A stretch of 64,000 bases of DNA. Origin: Haliotis asinina (Eukaryota > Mollusca > Gastropoda > Lepetellida > Haliotidae). Position numbers and translations under genes: made by a program. Numbering within the stretch: position 1 is the first letter of the stretch; each line of letters opens with the position of its first letter. Under the pieces are notes generated by a model that saw only the letters and a list, made by a program, of their open reading frames with translations, was not told the origin of the DNA and ran no database searches. The DNA is taken from NCBI RefSeq assembly GCF_037392515.1, contig NC_090282.1:35391054-35455053 (forward strand), given 5' to 3'. Positions 37,601-50,011 of this stretch are shown one piece after another.

Positions 37601-37790
37601 AGGTCACACCTAAAGGTCACTTCCGCCGTGATGAGACTGGCGATACAACCTGAGCTTCTCGGAACTCTTTGTCTTTGTCAGAAAGCAGAGAAGTCTTGAC
37701 TTTATAAAGTATCGAATCCGTCGGGGCGTGCTAGTCTGTCTCACAGTCCGTTAAACATATCTTCGCTTCAGAAAAAACCCTTTCTGTAAC

Positions 37791-37920
37791 GTAGTCTGAC
37801 AACCGGGACGGTAGGGTAATCACTCGCCGAAGACCCGGGTTCGATTCCCCACATTGCATGAGCACAATCTGTGAAGCCCATTTCTGGTGTCTGGTGATAT
37901 TGCTAAAGAACTTAGGCAAT
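37791..37920 (+). repeat. SINE-A copy with intact B-box
   Basis: cgccgaagacccgggttcga, then ttccccac and gtgaagcccatttctggtgt. The tail is decayed. gggttcgattcccc is the best preserved tRNA B-box match in the window. Confidence 0.8.
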
Positions 37921-38964
37921 CAAGCACAGTCAGTCTTTATGCCATAGCTTGGGTCTTTATAAAGTTATTCTCTAGGGTCTAGGAGACAAAATATTTGAAA
38001 TATGAACGCCCTAAATGAAGCCAAGCCTTTCCAAAGGTTCTGAATTCCTCATCCCACTCGGTCATCTTTCAAGTCTAACGGTCTGCGAAAGAGACGACTA
38101 AATTGACTCGCGTGGTCAGGTTCGGTGACTTAACTGATTCTTTGAAAGATACGTAACCCCAAATATCCTCGAAAGGCGCTTGTATGACCAGCGTTCGATC
38201 ATTTACGGACAATTATAAAGTATATAAAACAAACACACTGGACTGGTCTTTAGGCATTGGTCACACTGACCACGAGATTAAACCCAGTCCCATCTGAAAA
38301 TGAGTAAGGATTGAGAGAGCGACTATGTATTGATCCCGTTATTTCCTTCGCTGCCAATATCACCGATGGGGGCACCTCAGCATGTACACCCACAGGAGTT
38401 CACACATCTCCAGCAACAGGTGGCATTAGCTGACTGTATCGTCTTACCAAACACATCCATATTTCCAGATGTCACTTTCAATTAGGGAAACTATCTGCTT
38501 CTCCGCCCGTTTATGTAGTCATGGTCTTATGGAGGTCCATAAACATGGATACGCTTCTTGACCACTGGCGTATCACAGAGATTTATTTGCATCTTTCACA
38601 TGCCCTGTTTTGGCACCTTGCCAATTTTATGAGTTTGAACAGGATGTTGTCACAGTGATCCAAGACGATGTTTGCGGAAGGCTAGATTGCCGCCATGTTG
38701 TTGGACCAATTCAATCTGGGTTCAAACGTTTTCTTTTGGTGTTTGCATGCCGTATTTCCAGAACCATGTGCAGAGTTCTTTATGTGGCATTTCGTCTATT
38801 TCTATATCGATATGTTTCCTTCCTACAGGAATCCCAGTATTAAGGTCTGATGTCGATAGTGGTCTCTGTTGTAAACCTTGTCTTGGTGATTTCACACCAT
38901 ACCCCGTCCACGTCCTCATATCGAGACAATGGCTGAGTCGCTGAATATATAATGAAAGTAACAA

Positions 38965-39095
38965 ATAAACCCATTTGAACTGAAAAGGAGCCTTTACAGT
39001 CAGTAGGAAATGTCAGAACCTGGGTAAGTCTACTTTCATCTGGGACTTTAGCACAGCAGAGAAAGCTGAGGGGAAGGGACTGAGAGACAGATTAT
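38965..39095 (+). repeat. Dispersed repeat C, copy 1
   Basis: agtaacaaataaacccattt, then ggaaatgtcagaacctggg and gggactgagagacag. Shares this order with copies near 52080 and 55505. Confidence 0.55.
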
Positions 39096-41038
39096 GTCTG
39101 AACATATGTCATGGTGACAGAACCGAATAATTTTATTGTAAATTGAAAAGAAGTCCCAAATGAGTAAAGAGTTTCGGGTGAACTTGGGGAAAATTTTCCT
39201 TCGTTCAGGACTGAAAGAGTTAGGCGGACGGAAGGGGAGATAATACGGTTCAACGGCCGTGAGACGGACTACTTTAGAACCCGAGGACACGGATGGTGAT
39301 GCAAGTAGATTACGGCGCCACACTTCCACGCTGAATCCGTTTGGCGTGCCAGAAACGTATGACTGTGACCTTGCATCTTGGTTCATCCTGATTCTTGATT
39401 CGTAAGCATCTGTGTCCCTTGGCTTCTCCAAAGAGATAATCGTCTAAGGCCTTCATTCCTTCCCACAACCGTATATCCAGCTGCCTCGCGGTGAAATAAC
39501 TGGGAGGTAAGTCTGTTCAAAACGACGTTAAACCAAACTCACTTGCTCTTCATAAGTGAACAACAAAGGACGACAATTAGTTGCAGTAGTTTATTACATT
39601 GAGATCAAACAGCAAAAAAATATCAATTTACAAACCCGCCATATAAAGTTAAACGTAAAACCAAAACGTTGAGGCTCGTTAATAAACGGGCATCCTTAAA
39701 AACTGACCTTGATCTAATTCCCGCCATCTCTAATTGCCCCACCTGCACCCCAGCTGACTCTCATTATCCGTTACGGTGGTGCATGCGCAAGAACTACTTA
39801 ACCCCGTGAGGTCACCAAGGTGTGTGCTACGGGCATGGTGGCAAGTTTGTTTGGCCAGTGAGTCTTAGCGTCTCCACCATCTGGTCACGGGGATGCTACA
39901 GACCGGTCAGTTTACGGCTATTTATTTGGATTACTGGAGTTTCCGTAACCGGTTCCAGATCTGCCGCGTGGTTGTCATAAGAGGTTACAAGGTCGTGAAC
40001 CGAATGAGGTCCTGGGCGCCCTATACTATGAAATGTCAGCGCGAGAATGAGTGAAGACAGACTTCGTTCTTTGATATCCGACGAAGTGACAATACTGGAT
40101 CACATCGAAGACTGATTTGATCGTTTGTGCATATATTGAACAGTAATAGTAACGCATCCTTGGGTTTTTATCAAGTTTTTAAATAGAAGATATAAATATG
40201 AAGTTAACGCTCACTTTCTGAGATTTTATTGTTTCGAACATGTCGTTTCTTTTTGTGTTCAGTATATGCAAGGCCAAATAAATATGTGACCGTTATTCAA
40301 CAGTGAATGAGTGAGTTACGGAATGTGCCAGTGTCGGAGTGAGTGAGAAAGATGATTTGATAATAAAGCACTTTAATCATTTCACAGAATTTTAAAAAAA
40401 AAAAATACGCAGATATCAACAGAGACCATATAACAAATGTATTATATCGTGACTACAGTCACATTATAATCCACAAAACGTCAAACTCAGTATTATCAAA
40501 ATATGCTTAAAACATAGCACACCAGTGTCAACATCCTAACCCCTTTGTTGTTTTGAGCGAAAATAAACGTTTTCTGTAAATAGTTGAGGTCGTTCGTGAC
40601 ACCGCAAGCTCCTGTAACATTACCACTGTTTTGTGATCATTCATGGCACCAGGCGGAAAACCAATTCCAATAAATTCTGCACATATTACAAGCCTATTTA
40701 TCTTATATTAGAAAGCCGTGTGGGCTGTGTTCCTGTGTGGCCTGTCCAAATCTTGTAAATATATACTTAACACACATCCTCGGGAGATCAGACCACTGCG
40801 CAATATATGCATAACTCGCGACTGTCACCAGATACAAGAAGGTCACTCTGACACGGGGACTCATGTAGCAACTCAAACCTGTAACAATAACAGGGTACAG
40901 AACGAAACAGTGCTGACACCCGAATGAATGAATGAACGAATGAATGCACAATTTTGTGGAAAGGTTCAATTTATCTCATCTTAAGGTGTATCGTTTAACG
41001 CGGCAAGACAAAATTAATTCCCGACATGTTGTTTTATT

Positions 41039-41193
41039 TGAGTGAGTGAGCTGGGTTTTACGCCGCCTTTAGCAATATTCCAGATCATGGCTGCGACACC
41101 AGAAATCGTCTTCACACGTTGTACACGTGGGGACTCGAACCCGAGACGTTGGCGTGACGAGTGATCGCTATAACCACTAGGCTCCCCCGCCAT
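41039..41193 (-). repeat. SINE-A copy, nearly full length
   Basis: tgagtgagtgagctgggttt, gccgcctttagcaatattcc, ggggactcgaacccgagacg and aaccactaggctcccccgcc. It shows all parts of the element in reverse order. Confidence 0.85.
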
Positions 41194-41675
41194 CCCTGGT
41201 GATTATGTCAAGCTTAACGAAAATAATCTTCATAATTATTTAGTTGCGATTAGGGAGTCGTAACTTGCTCTTACAAACTGCGTTTTCAAGTTTCAGTTGA
41301 TTCTGTTCATTTCAATAGGAGACTTTACATATACGCCACATTATGCTGTCGGCGGAGGAAACAGGATTTATGGTTAGCAAAACCATTACACGATTTCCTC
41401 CGTGGAATAAATATTCGTATTATTTTTACAATCCTTGGTGTGTAGTTTTATTAACATCGTTTGGTTTGGGACACACCAGATGAAGTGAACACTATTCCGC
41501 ATACAGTCATCAGATTCAGAGTTTGAGACTTTGTTTACTTCGTTCCGGTTAATACAAAACCACACAACACATTCATCTACAACAACCGCCTCCCAGTTAC
41601 TGCCCTACTTTCTGTATTGTACCCAGTCTGTCTCAGCCAGTCGCTCAAGTGACGTGTTGTGCAATGTCTTCATAA

Positions 41676-41992
41676 CGTGTTTCTACTGATCATGACGGTC
41701 CGGGCTAGAATTCATCTTCAACAACCCATGCTTGTCGTAACACGTGTCATCGTGTCCCAATTGCGTGTTTCTACTGATCATGACGGTCCGGGCTAGAATT
41801 CATCTTCAACAACCCATGCTTGTCGTAACACGTGTCATCGTGTCCCAATTGCGTGTTTCTACTGATCATGACGGTCCGGGCTGGAATTCATCTTCAACAA
41901 CCCATGCTTGTCGTAACACGTGTCATCGTGTCCCAATTGCGCAGATCGATGTTAGTACCTCTATTGTCTGGTCCAGACTCGATTATTTACAG
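41676..41992 (+). repeat. SINE-B copy carrying an 88-bp triplication
   Basis: cgtgtttctactgatcatga begins at 41676, 41764 and 41852. Each unit holds SINE-B sequence (acccatgcttgtcgtaacac). Ordinary SINE-B continues from 41940 and stops at tttacagac, without the tail. Open frames of 102 and 67 codons here are repeat artefacts. Confidence 0.88.
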
Positions 41993-42423
41993 ACAAAATA
42001 CACGACTCAGCACAAAGAATCCTGTTATGACATGAATTGTAATAAAACGTAAGCTTGTTAGGGCCATAACTCGAGGAACCAAATGATGGATTTAGTGCAA
42101 ATTTGTTACTATGGTGTGAATTTTGTGACCTTGAGGTAAACTGCAAGGTTTATGAAACATTCTGAGAGTTCTGAGAGATTTCTACACGATAGGCCCTGCT
42201 ATTACTTTGGGCCAAGGATAAAGTATATTGCTATCCCACTATCGTAATAAACAGTCACTGTGAACTGTGTCAATATTTTAAAGATAGTTTGTTAAACAAG
42301 TATTTTATATTTTAAGGAAACACATTCTGAAAACACCTCACAAAGTTGGTATGATGTTCTGATGATGATCAGTGTTTCACTGAGTATGTTATGTTTATTA
42401 GCTTTCGAGCTAGACTGTTTTCT

Positions 42424-42830
42424 TAACTGCTGAGAATTCGAGATAAATAGACTGCATTTCTAAGTAGAACTATTGTGGCATTACAGTTCAGCCTCACCAG
42501 TCACAACAAAAGCGACACAACATTGCACACATTGTATGTCTGAAGTTTTCCAGTTACATAAACTATTTCCCACGATAAGTAACAAAATGTTGAGAGGTAG
42601 GCCAAGGCCGTTTAAAGTAAGAAGGTGATTGTGTAGATATGTTTGCGAAACGTTTCATGTTAAACAACCAAATGAACAATGATCTTTTCCAAGAAGCCGT
42701 CTTCATGCGTCATGAATAACGAGACATATATACTGCATTTCTAATCGGAAGCATTGTAGTGACCCATCACGGTTCAGCTTCATGAACGACAAGAGATTAC
42801 TTTTATAGCGACACAAACATTACCGAAAAG
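42424..42830. repeat. Diverged direct duplication
   Basis: The segment with gagataaatagactgcatttc, then cattacagttcagcctca and gcgacacaacatt is echoed about 290 bp on by gagacatatatactgcatttc, cacggttcagcttca and gcgacacaaacatt. Confidence 0.5.
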
Positions 42831-42997
42831 TATATTTCTAATGTCTGACGCTTACGATTACAGAAACACAGTGTTTAAAGATACTGGTTTTCTATTCGCC
42901 GTCCTTGGTGATTAATTAGGAATGAGTGAGCTAACATTTGAAGTCACTTTGGCAGCATTTCCGCAACAGGAAAGTTGTACATCTATAAATGTAGCAG

Positions 42998-43315
42998 CCT
43001 ACCCTTCCCCTTCTCATCTCTTACAGACTACTCTTACCTTTCCCATCTTTGGTAGCCTACCCTTCCCCTTCTCATCCCTAGCAGCCTACGCTTCACCTTC
43101 TCATCTCTAACAGCCTACCCTTCCCTTTCTCATCTCTAGCAGCCTACTCTTCCTCATTTCTAGCAGACTATATTCTTCCCCTTCTCATCTCCTAACAACC
43201 TATACTCTTAACTTTTCATCTCTAGCAGACTATACTCTCTCCTTTCTCATTTCTAGCAGCCTACTCTTCTCCTTCTCTAGCAGCGTATACCCTTCCCCTT
43301 CTCATTTCTAGTCCA
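42998..43315. repeat. Pyrimidine-rich minisatellite
   Basis: About ten variable units of roughly 30 bp around tagcagcctacccttcccct with tctcatctc. The + strand is almost purine-free for stretches, so the locus may adopt non-B DNA. Confidence 0.85.
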
Positions 43316-43499
43316 TGGAAGTCTAGGTTATCACGGTATCAGAATTTGGTAAAAGTAGAAAGTCTTTAAGGCTACCTTTTCTGTAGAACACGTTCATCTT
43401 TAAAGACCTCGATGGTAATCTAACTCTCCCCTCTCTCAACTCTAACCGCATATACCCATCGGATGTTCAGCTCTAGCAATTGCCTAGATATATGGTTAG

Positions 43500-43600
43500 T
43501 CTGCTGATAGCTGGATTGTCTGGTCCAGACGCGAGTGTTTCCAGACCGCCGTCATATAGCTGAGTGCGGCTTAAAACTAAAACTAAACCCATTCACTCAC
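43500..43600 (+). repeat. SINE-B 3' fragment
   Basis: ctggattgtctggtccagac, then cagaccgccgtcatatagct and a diverged tail attcactcac. Confidence 0.8.
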
Positions 43601-44211
43601 CCGCACACTCTCTCAGGTCCAACCACATATACTCGTCCCAAAACACATGATTGTTTCGTAATCAGTACTCGAGGGTTCCTTTATAGACTTATTCACAGTC
43701 ATGGAACAATAATGTTTTCCTTTCCACCCGTCATTACTGTAATGCTCTTGTGCTAACGTACCAATGTTGGCATGAACCGAAATGCTAGCCCCGAAGGTAT
43801 GAGGATAAGCAGTTGCAGGCCATGAGGTTTCTTACTTTTTTCCAATGACACTGAAGTTGTTTACATGAATATGTCAAACGGCAAGCAGGAAGAAACTGAT
43901 ATCCCCGTCACATAATAATGTCACATGGGTGTATACGCAGTGCATGGTCTATTTCATACTTAGAACCTGAGTGTCGCCCAAGTTGCAGGTCGCCATGACC
44001 TCAGTACTACTGTTTACGTAGAACAAGGAAGTCCGGGATGGCAGTACAATGTATATAGTTTCTTTGCTGCCTTGTTTTTAAATGGAATTGTAATTAGAAT
44101 GTACATATATGCTGCGTATTACTGTACGCGTCCTGTTTGTTGCTAACCACAAATGATAAATATAAATGAAAAACATATGTCATCATGATTTCAGGTTCGA
44201 AACTCCGTAAT

Positions 44212-44262
44212 GTGTGTGTGTGTGCGTGCGTGCGTGCGCGCGCACGCGTGCGAGTGTGTGTT
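44212..44262. repeat. (TG)n/(CG)n simple repeat
   Basis: Alternating purine-pyrimidine run tgtgtgtgtgcgtgcgtgcg followed by tgcgcgcgcacgcg: potential Z-DNA. Confidence 0.85.
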
Positions 44263-44501
44263 TATGCGCCCGTATCTTACCACACACATACATGTGGTAA
44301 ACTGATCGGCTAAGGTCTCTTGTATTATTTTCAATGTACCACACTTACAAGCGAGGTACATTGCAATGTACCCCGCCGCCAGTGGCAACTCATCTGATAC
44401 TTCGTGATAGTTGTTAGAGCCGAAGTTTTAGGCATTTGTTGTACAGATAAAATGTTATATTTGTAACTTTGTTAAGGTTTCTGTGCATGTGAGTGTGTGG
44501 G

Positions 44502-44662
<161 letters not shown>

Positions 44663-45002
44663 TATGTACATGGGGTTAATATGTATATAGATTGGTTAAG
44701 ACATAAGAATCTGCCAGACCCTGCTGCCAGGAGATGTCTGAAGCTATTCCCCAATGATTGGTGACAGCTATGATATACCACAGTGACTAAGACATATAAC
44801 TTAATTGTCTTTTGGGGTCTTATTGGTTCTGACCTGATCAAGACCGATAAGTGTCCTGACAGAGAATTTATGATTTCGTGTGAAATGAAAGAGTGTGAGA
44901 AAGAGGGAGAGAGCTTTAAGATACCGAAGGAGTAGGACATGTTTTAAGTGTCAATGAGAGCATTGTTGGATCGTGTGTTGTGGGCTAAGAGGACATACGG
45001 CT

Positions 45003-45095
45003 TTTCAACCTATCCAGCTTCTATCCAGACTCTATCCACCCTATCCAGCCTCTATCAAGCCTCTATGCAGTCTCTATGCAGCCTCCATTAAACAA
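45003..45095. repeat. 11-12-bp minisatellite
   Basis: Variants of ctatccagcctc (ctatccagactc, ctatcaagcctc, ctatgcagtctc) in about eight copies. Confidence 0.75.
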
Positions 45096-47730
45096 CTGTC
45101 CAGCCACTGTTCATTCATTGTCTAGTTCCTGTGAAGTTGATGTTTACTTACTGTAATTCTATCATCATGAGGATTGCTATTTGCAAATGTGTCACAAGAA
45201 ACAGTGGAAGTTATGGAATTAAAACTAAAGTGATTTTGAAACCATTGGATTGAGTTGGAACTTTACTTCCTCTGCACCCAACAGAGAGAGAATTTAGGAT
45301 CTCTTACTTCGCATAGCATTGAATCACACGGAAATAACCGATGTTTAGCGAATGCAAATCGATTGAAGGGAGGTAACTCTAAATTTGTTTTTCTTGTGTC
45401 GTCTGCAATATCTAGCGATGCCTACGAGAAGATTTGCCTCACAATATAATAAATACGTTTAACAAAACGTTCAAATGTAGTCCCTGTGAAGTACGCAGCG
45501 GAGATTGTACCATGACAATACCTGCGGGAAAAACAACAACATGCAAGATTCGAATCGTGTGATGCACACAGGCTGGCTGAAGTGTACGATCCGATACCCA
45601 TGCTTCAAACAGTTCAAAATTAACATTGAAGTGTTCGGTCAGATAAACACGATGTTCACATAAACATTGTTTATTTATATCAAGCATAAACAAACATAGA
45701 GGGTACATCAACCCATGACCCCCTCGTGACCAGTGAACAACTAATAATATAACACAATGTAACCCATGAGCTTTCTTATTTGCTTGCTGATTCATTTACT
45801 TACTGTTTTTATCTGTGTGACTGTGGTCTGTGAGAATCTCAATTAGACTAATCAATTAGTGGTAGACGTCATGAGCACCGACTTTCGCAGTTGGCAGACC
45901 CACGTCATGCCGTCATGGCCATCTGAATTTGGTTGTGTGTTAAATCCAAAATATAATGTTTATTTTGGTGATAGCATAAAAACAAAAAACATAAAACAAT
46001 GTCCATGTCATCAAATCAGCCAGGGAGATTCCTCTTTTTGCAAAACACCCCACCCCTGTTAACAACAACCCATCAATCTTAAACCCTCTCTTGTTAATAT
46101 GTTTTCTTAATGTGCTAGTCAAGAAAAGCATACTGCAGAACACGCTGTATAATCCACTCTGAAATGATGTTATGTTTTTGAAAAAGAGACTAATTTCACG
46201 GTTTCATAAGCAATACATGCCCCCGCATTTCATCCGGTTCTACCACATCAAAGCGACGTCGCTTCTTCATTACGCTTGCATTCACCAGCGTAAATTCGAA
46301 ACCCAGTTTCTTGTATCAAGGTGCTGTGTGTTGAACTAAACTTCGCTTACATAGGACCTATCCGTATCGTCGGACAATGTCAGCTTAATGTTATAGAAAC
46401 AATGAATTACATCGATCGTCGGCAATATTTATTTTGAAAGATTATTTTCAAAATGCTTTTCGAACATCAAACAAGATCTTATTTTAAGCTCATGACCCCA
46501 AGCCAAAAGCCTGGACAAGTACTCATGCGAACGAAATGCGAAATTTCAAGCAATTATAATTTGTTTTTCTTCCCAATTCATTGCAATGCGATCGGCCTAT
46601 TCTCAGCTCGAGACTAGTATCAGATTCGCAAGCAAGACAGCTATGTTTGAAAACTGTCAAACCAGTTGGAAAGTCGAGACATAACACTGATGCATTGTTG
46701 GTGTTCCAGTCCGTTCTATCATCTCCGATTCAAATGACAGTAGTTGAAGGCAAGCACTATGTCTTTAAAATGTTTGTTTTAGATTATTCGCGCGGTCGTA
46801 TTTTCTACAAGCACCCTTCGGCTTCTACAAAAATAATCTTAAATCTCGGTATCTCCGCTCCAGCCAAAGCTAAGGTTTCTCCTCTGAGTGTTAGTCTAAC
46901 ACAGGCGAGTGGTTGGGTTTTATATCACAACCGTGAGAAAATATGAAAGAAGGCGACAATCTAGAATAATGAGCTTAGGAGGAATAAACACTGTGAGGCT
47001 GAAGTCACTGCCACATGTTGCGAAGTAAATATTACCACATGGTAACCACGGCTCGAGGACACGGGTCGGGATGTTGAGAATGGTAACGTTGAGAAATAAC
47101 CACCGCGAAGAGATTGCGAAGATGTCGCAAACGAAATTTGATCGGCCATTTCCGAAAGTGGCAGCCATGCATAGCACGAGCGTAAATTGAAAGTGTTTTC
47201 GGTGAAAAAGAGGTTAAATGAAAAATGTTTAACTTGGTGGTTCACTTTGTCGTCCTGAAAGTTGTATTTCTCAAGCAGGATTTGGAACCCTGAATGTGGA
47301 CTGTTCAGATAAGGGTTTAATCGGAAATGTCTTTATAGATTTTAACAAACTGAGTTTAGATTTCATGAGATCAGGACATTTGTAAATGCGTTTTTTGTTC
47401 ATGCTTCTTCCCCAAAACAAACAACAGCAAGTAAGTAGCCATTTGCCGTGAATGACTTTCGATTTTATGACTACATGGTCATGTGAGTGAGTAAACAAGA
47501 TGTATCACCTGACGAAATGACAAGGAATAGCCCAGAAACTTTGTGCAAACAACAAAGAAGTTGACATCCATAACATTTTGTCTCAGTATGCTTTGTGAAT
47601 CCCCCTCAAACCAAGGTTCACAAGTTTAAGTAGGACGAATCTGAGATATCAACCTTTGGTGAGAGGATCCTGTCACTGTTAAGGGAGGTAACTATTGAAA
47701 ATGAGCTAACTGATGCGCTCAAATTACAAA

Positions 47731-47955
47731 CCCATGAAGGCCCGGCTTAGAGTTAGTCTGCAGTTACCCATGCATGTCCTAAGAGGCCACTTTCGGGACT
47801 GGATGGTCAGGCTCGCTAACGTGATTGACACATGTCATCGTATCCCAACTGCGTAGGGTGATACCCATGCTATTCATCGCTGGATTGTCTGACCCAGACT
47901 CGATTATTTACAGACCGCCGCCATATAGTCGGACTATTGGTGAGAGTGGCGTGAC
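47731..47955 (+). repeat. SINE-B copy
   Basis: cccatgaaggcccggcttag, then gacacatgtcatcgtatccc and cagaccgccgccatatagtc. The tail stops after gagagtggcgtga. Confidence 0.8.
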
Positions 47956-48853
47956 ACAACAAAATCATACGTTACATGTGTTGATTGTAAAGGTCGCGAA
48001 TACGAACAGAAATAACACAGGGGTCTGAAGTAGTTATCAGGTAAATAATGTGTCCATACAAAGCAGGCGAGTGTCAGTTCGCCGTTTGTAATCACATGGG
48101 GTTTGGATGTTTACATGTTGTACCTGTTGGATATTTATTTAGATATGTTAATGAATTACGTAATGCTATGTATTTGATATAAACGTAAATAGGTTTGGTG
48201 TTATACCGAACGTCTCTTCCTGGCGCATGATTATTAATATGTGTTATTTTAAATTTGGTAACTTTAACGGAAATATTTAAAAACATCGCATCATTCATGG
48301 GATATATATTTAATAACGATGAATTCCGGCTTATAGGGCATTTTGAAAACTTGCATGTTTTGTCCCTTCAGCTGCTGCAGGGGGTGTACAGTGCCCATGT
48401 GCGAGGTAAGTGTCTGAGTTCTTGGAACAACGAGAGTAACATGAACTTGGCATTTACGATGGCATGTTTATTCATAAAATATATCAATTTTCACACGCGT
48501 GATGCACAAGAGGGGCTTTTTGTAAACGACAACAATGTATTGATACATTTTCATATTTAGTAGATTACATATATGAAATCGCACCATGAATGAATGCATT
48601 AAGTATTTAACAACCAACGCACGACTTCCATGCAGTAATTGATCCAGTATCCCATTTCCCCGCACAATCCTCCCCTCCCTACCTCCTTTGTGCTCAACAC
48701 CGAAATACAACGCTCGCCCCCTTTCACACACAAGCCCTCGTGTCTTCGCGAGCATTAAAGATGTTTTTGAAAAAGATATGATAAAAAGTGAAAGGACCCC
48801 CGATTCGAAATGCTTCACATTTCGAATAGGAGTCCTTGTAAAAAATATTGTTT

Positions 48854-48859
48854 TTTAAT
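48854..48859 (-). promoter_or_regulatory. Possible poly(A) signal for the Cys-rich exon
   Basis: ATTAAA on the minus strand, three bases after the stop of 48862-49066. It is very close to the stop, which is unusual. Confidence 0.3.
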
Positions 48860-48861
48860 CA

Positions 48862-49066
48862 TTAATCTTTGCAAAGACACGAACATTTGTGCTTACACCT
48901 TCGATAATCACACGGTGGATCGATAGTTACATGTAGGCTATATTGCAGCCCGTCCACTTCTAAAGATCCGAGGTTGCACGTGAATACACATTTGTCAGTA
49001 GCATCAATTGGACCCCAAGTTAGTTGAAACTTCACAGTGGTTGTGTTAATATTGAACATACACTGA
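48862..49066 (-). CDS. Putative Cys-rich terminal exon, unknown protein
   Basis: Reading on the minus strand, acceptor ctattttgtcag precedes 67 open codons and a TAA stop, and ATTAAA lies three bases after the stop. The product has KFQLTWGPIDATDKCVFTC, later DPPCDYRRCKHKCSCLC. The even spread of hydrophobics and paired Cys suggests an extracellular beta-domain with a Cys-rich tail. No upstream exon was found before the GPCR gene on the same strand, so the gene model is incomplete and the family unknown. Confidence 0.4.
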
Positions 49067-50011
49067 CAAAATAGAGATCATAATAAAACAACACTTGATC
49101 CGTAAGTAGTAAAAAAACAGATGTCGGTCAGCTTTTTAGATGGTAAAATGATACGTTATCATTGATTAGATTATATTTTAAAGTAAGTAAACATTGAAAA
49201 CATGAAAGACAAAAAACCCAGACTATAACAATACACATATTTCACGTTGACGCAAGTCGAGCTCACGATTTTGAGCGTATATAATTCATATGCACACAAC
49301 TGATGCGTCGTTCTTGCTGTCGAGCCAGTGTATACTTGATTTAGTCCGATATTCAGGATGTTCTTCATTGCAAATAACGATATTCTGCCATTTAACAAAC
49401 AAACAAACCAATGCGATATATGCATGGTCCATATTAACCCACTGTGCTATATTTCAATCACCCTGTCTGGCATGCTGTCATCGTGTCCATTACACTGAAA
49501 CAGGTGTTGATATCAGCACGCGAGCACCACGTGGTGCAGTGTTTTATCAAGTCAGTATAAACAAACTGCTCTACACACAATATGTCATTGACGTTCTCAT
49601 TAGTCACGCTTCTTTGTTGATCGCTGTGACGTCATCCTTCAACGAATTGCAAAGTGGTGATTATTTCAAACTGGCACAAGGTCTTCATGGTGGTTGGGCT
49701 CACGTAAACAATATAGAACATACACTACAGGGCCCTTATTCTCGAAACGTTCGTAGCCCTAAGAATCTTAACTTTGATCGTAGTCTATGGGCTTAAGAAG
49801 TTCGTAGGATTACGAACATTTCGAGAACACCTAGCCTGTTTCGCAGTTTCATTTACAGACACATTATCACAATCTAACAACAGACAACGAACCATGTGTT
49901 TGTGCGGTCAGTAAATGTCTTACATGTGCTCCATCACGTCTTCAGTGTTTCTCATCTCCTTTCAAAAAGGACGGAATTTCAGGACACATGTCACGAATTG
50001 TTTTTTTTCTG
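49067..50011. other. Spacer before the GPCR
   Basis: Holds a fold-back element (49731-49830). A 168-codon frame on the + strand at 49290-49796 runs through that element and has no domain, so I do not call it. The GPCR 3' UTR must lie here; I saw no canonical poly(A) signal close to the stop. Confidence 0.5.
49731..49830. repeat. Fold-back element, family 2, copy 3
   Basis: ttattctcgaaacgttcgta faces ggattacgaacatttcgaga, one of the cleaner inverted pairs in the window. Confidence 0.7.

Noticed and set aside
37791..37920. tRNA gene suggested by gggttcgattcccc
   Set aside because: It is the B-box of a SINE-A copy; no complete cloverleaf or acceptor stem.
41744..42052. 102-codon frame with internal repeats
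   Set aside because: Product of the 88-bp SINE-derived tandem array.
46581..46946. 121-codon + frame with LYH/KIF-type text
   Set aside because: Uninterrupted but without homology I recognise or splice context; length is within chance for 64 kb.
49290..49796. 168-codon + frame
   Set aside because: No domain, no exon borders, and its end lies in a palindromic repeat.
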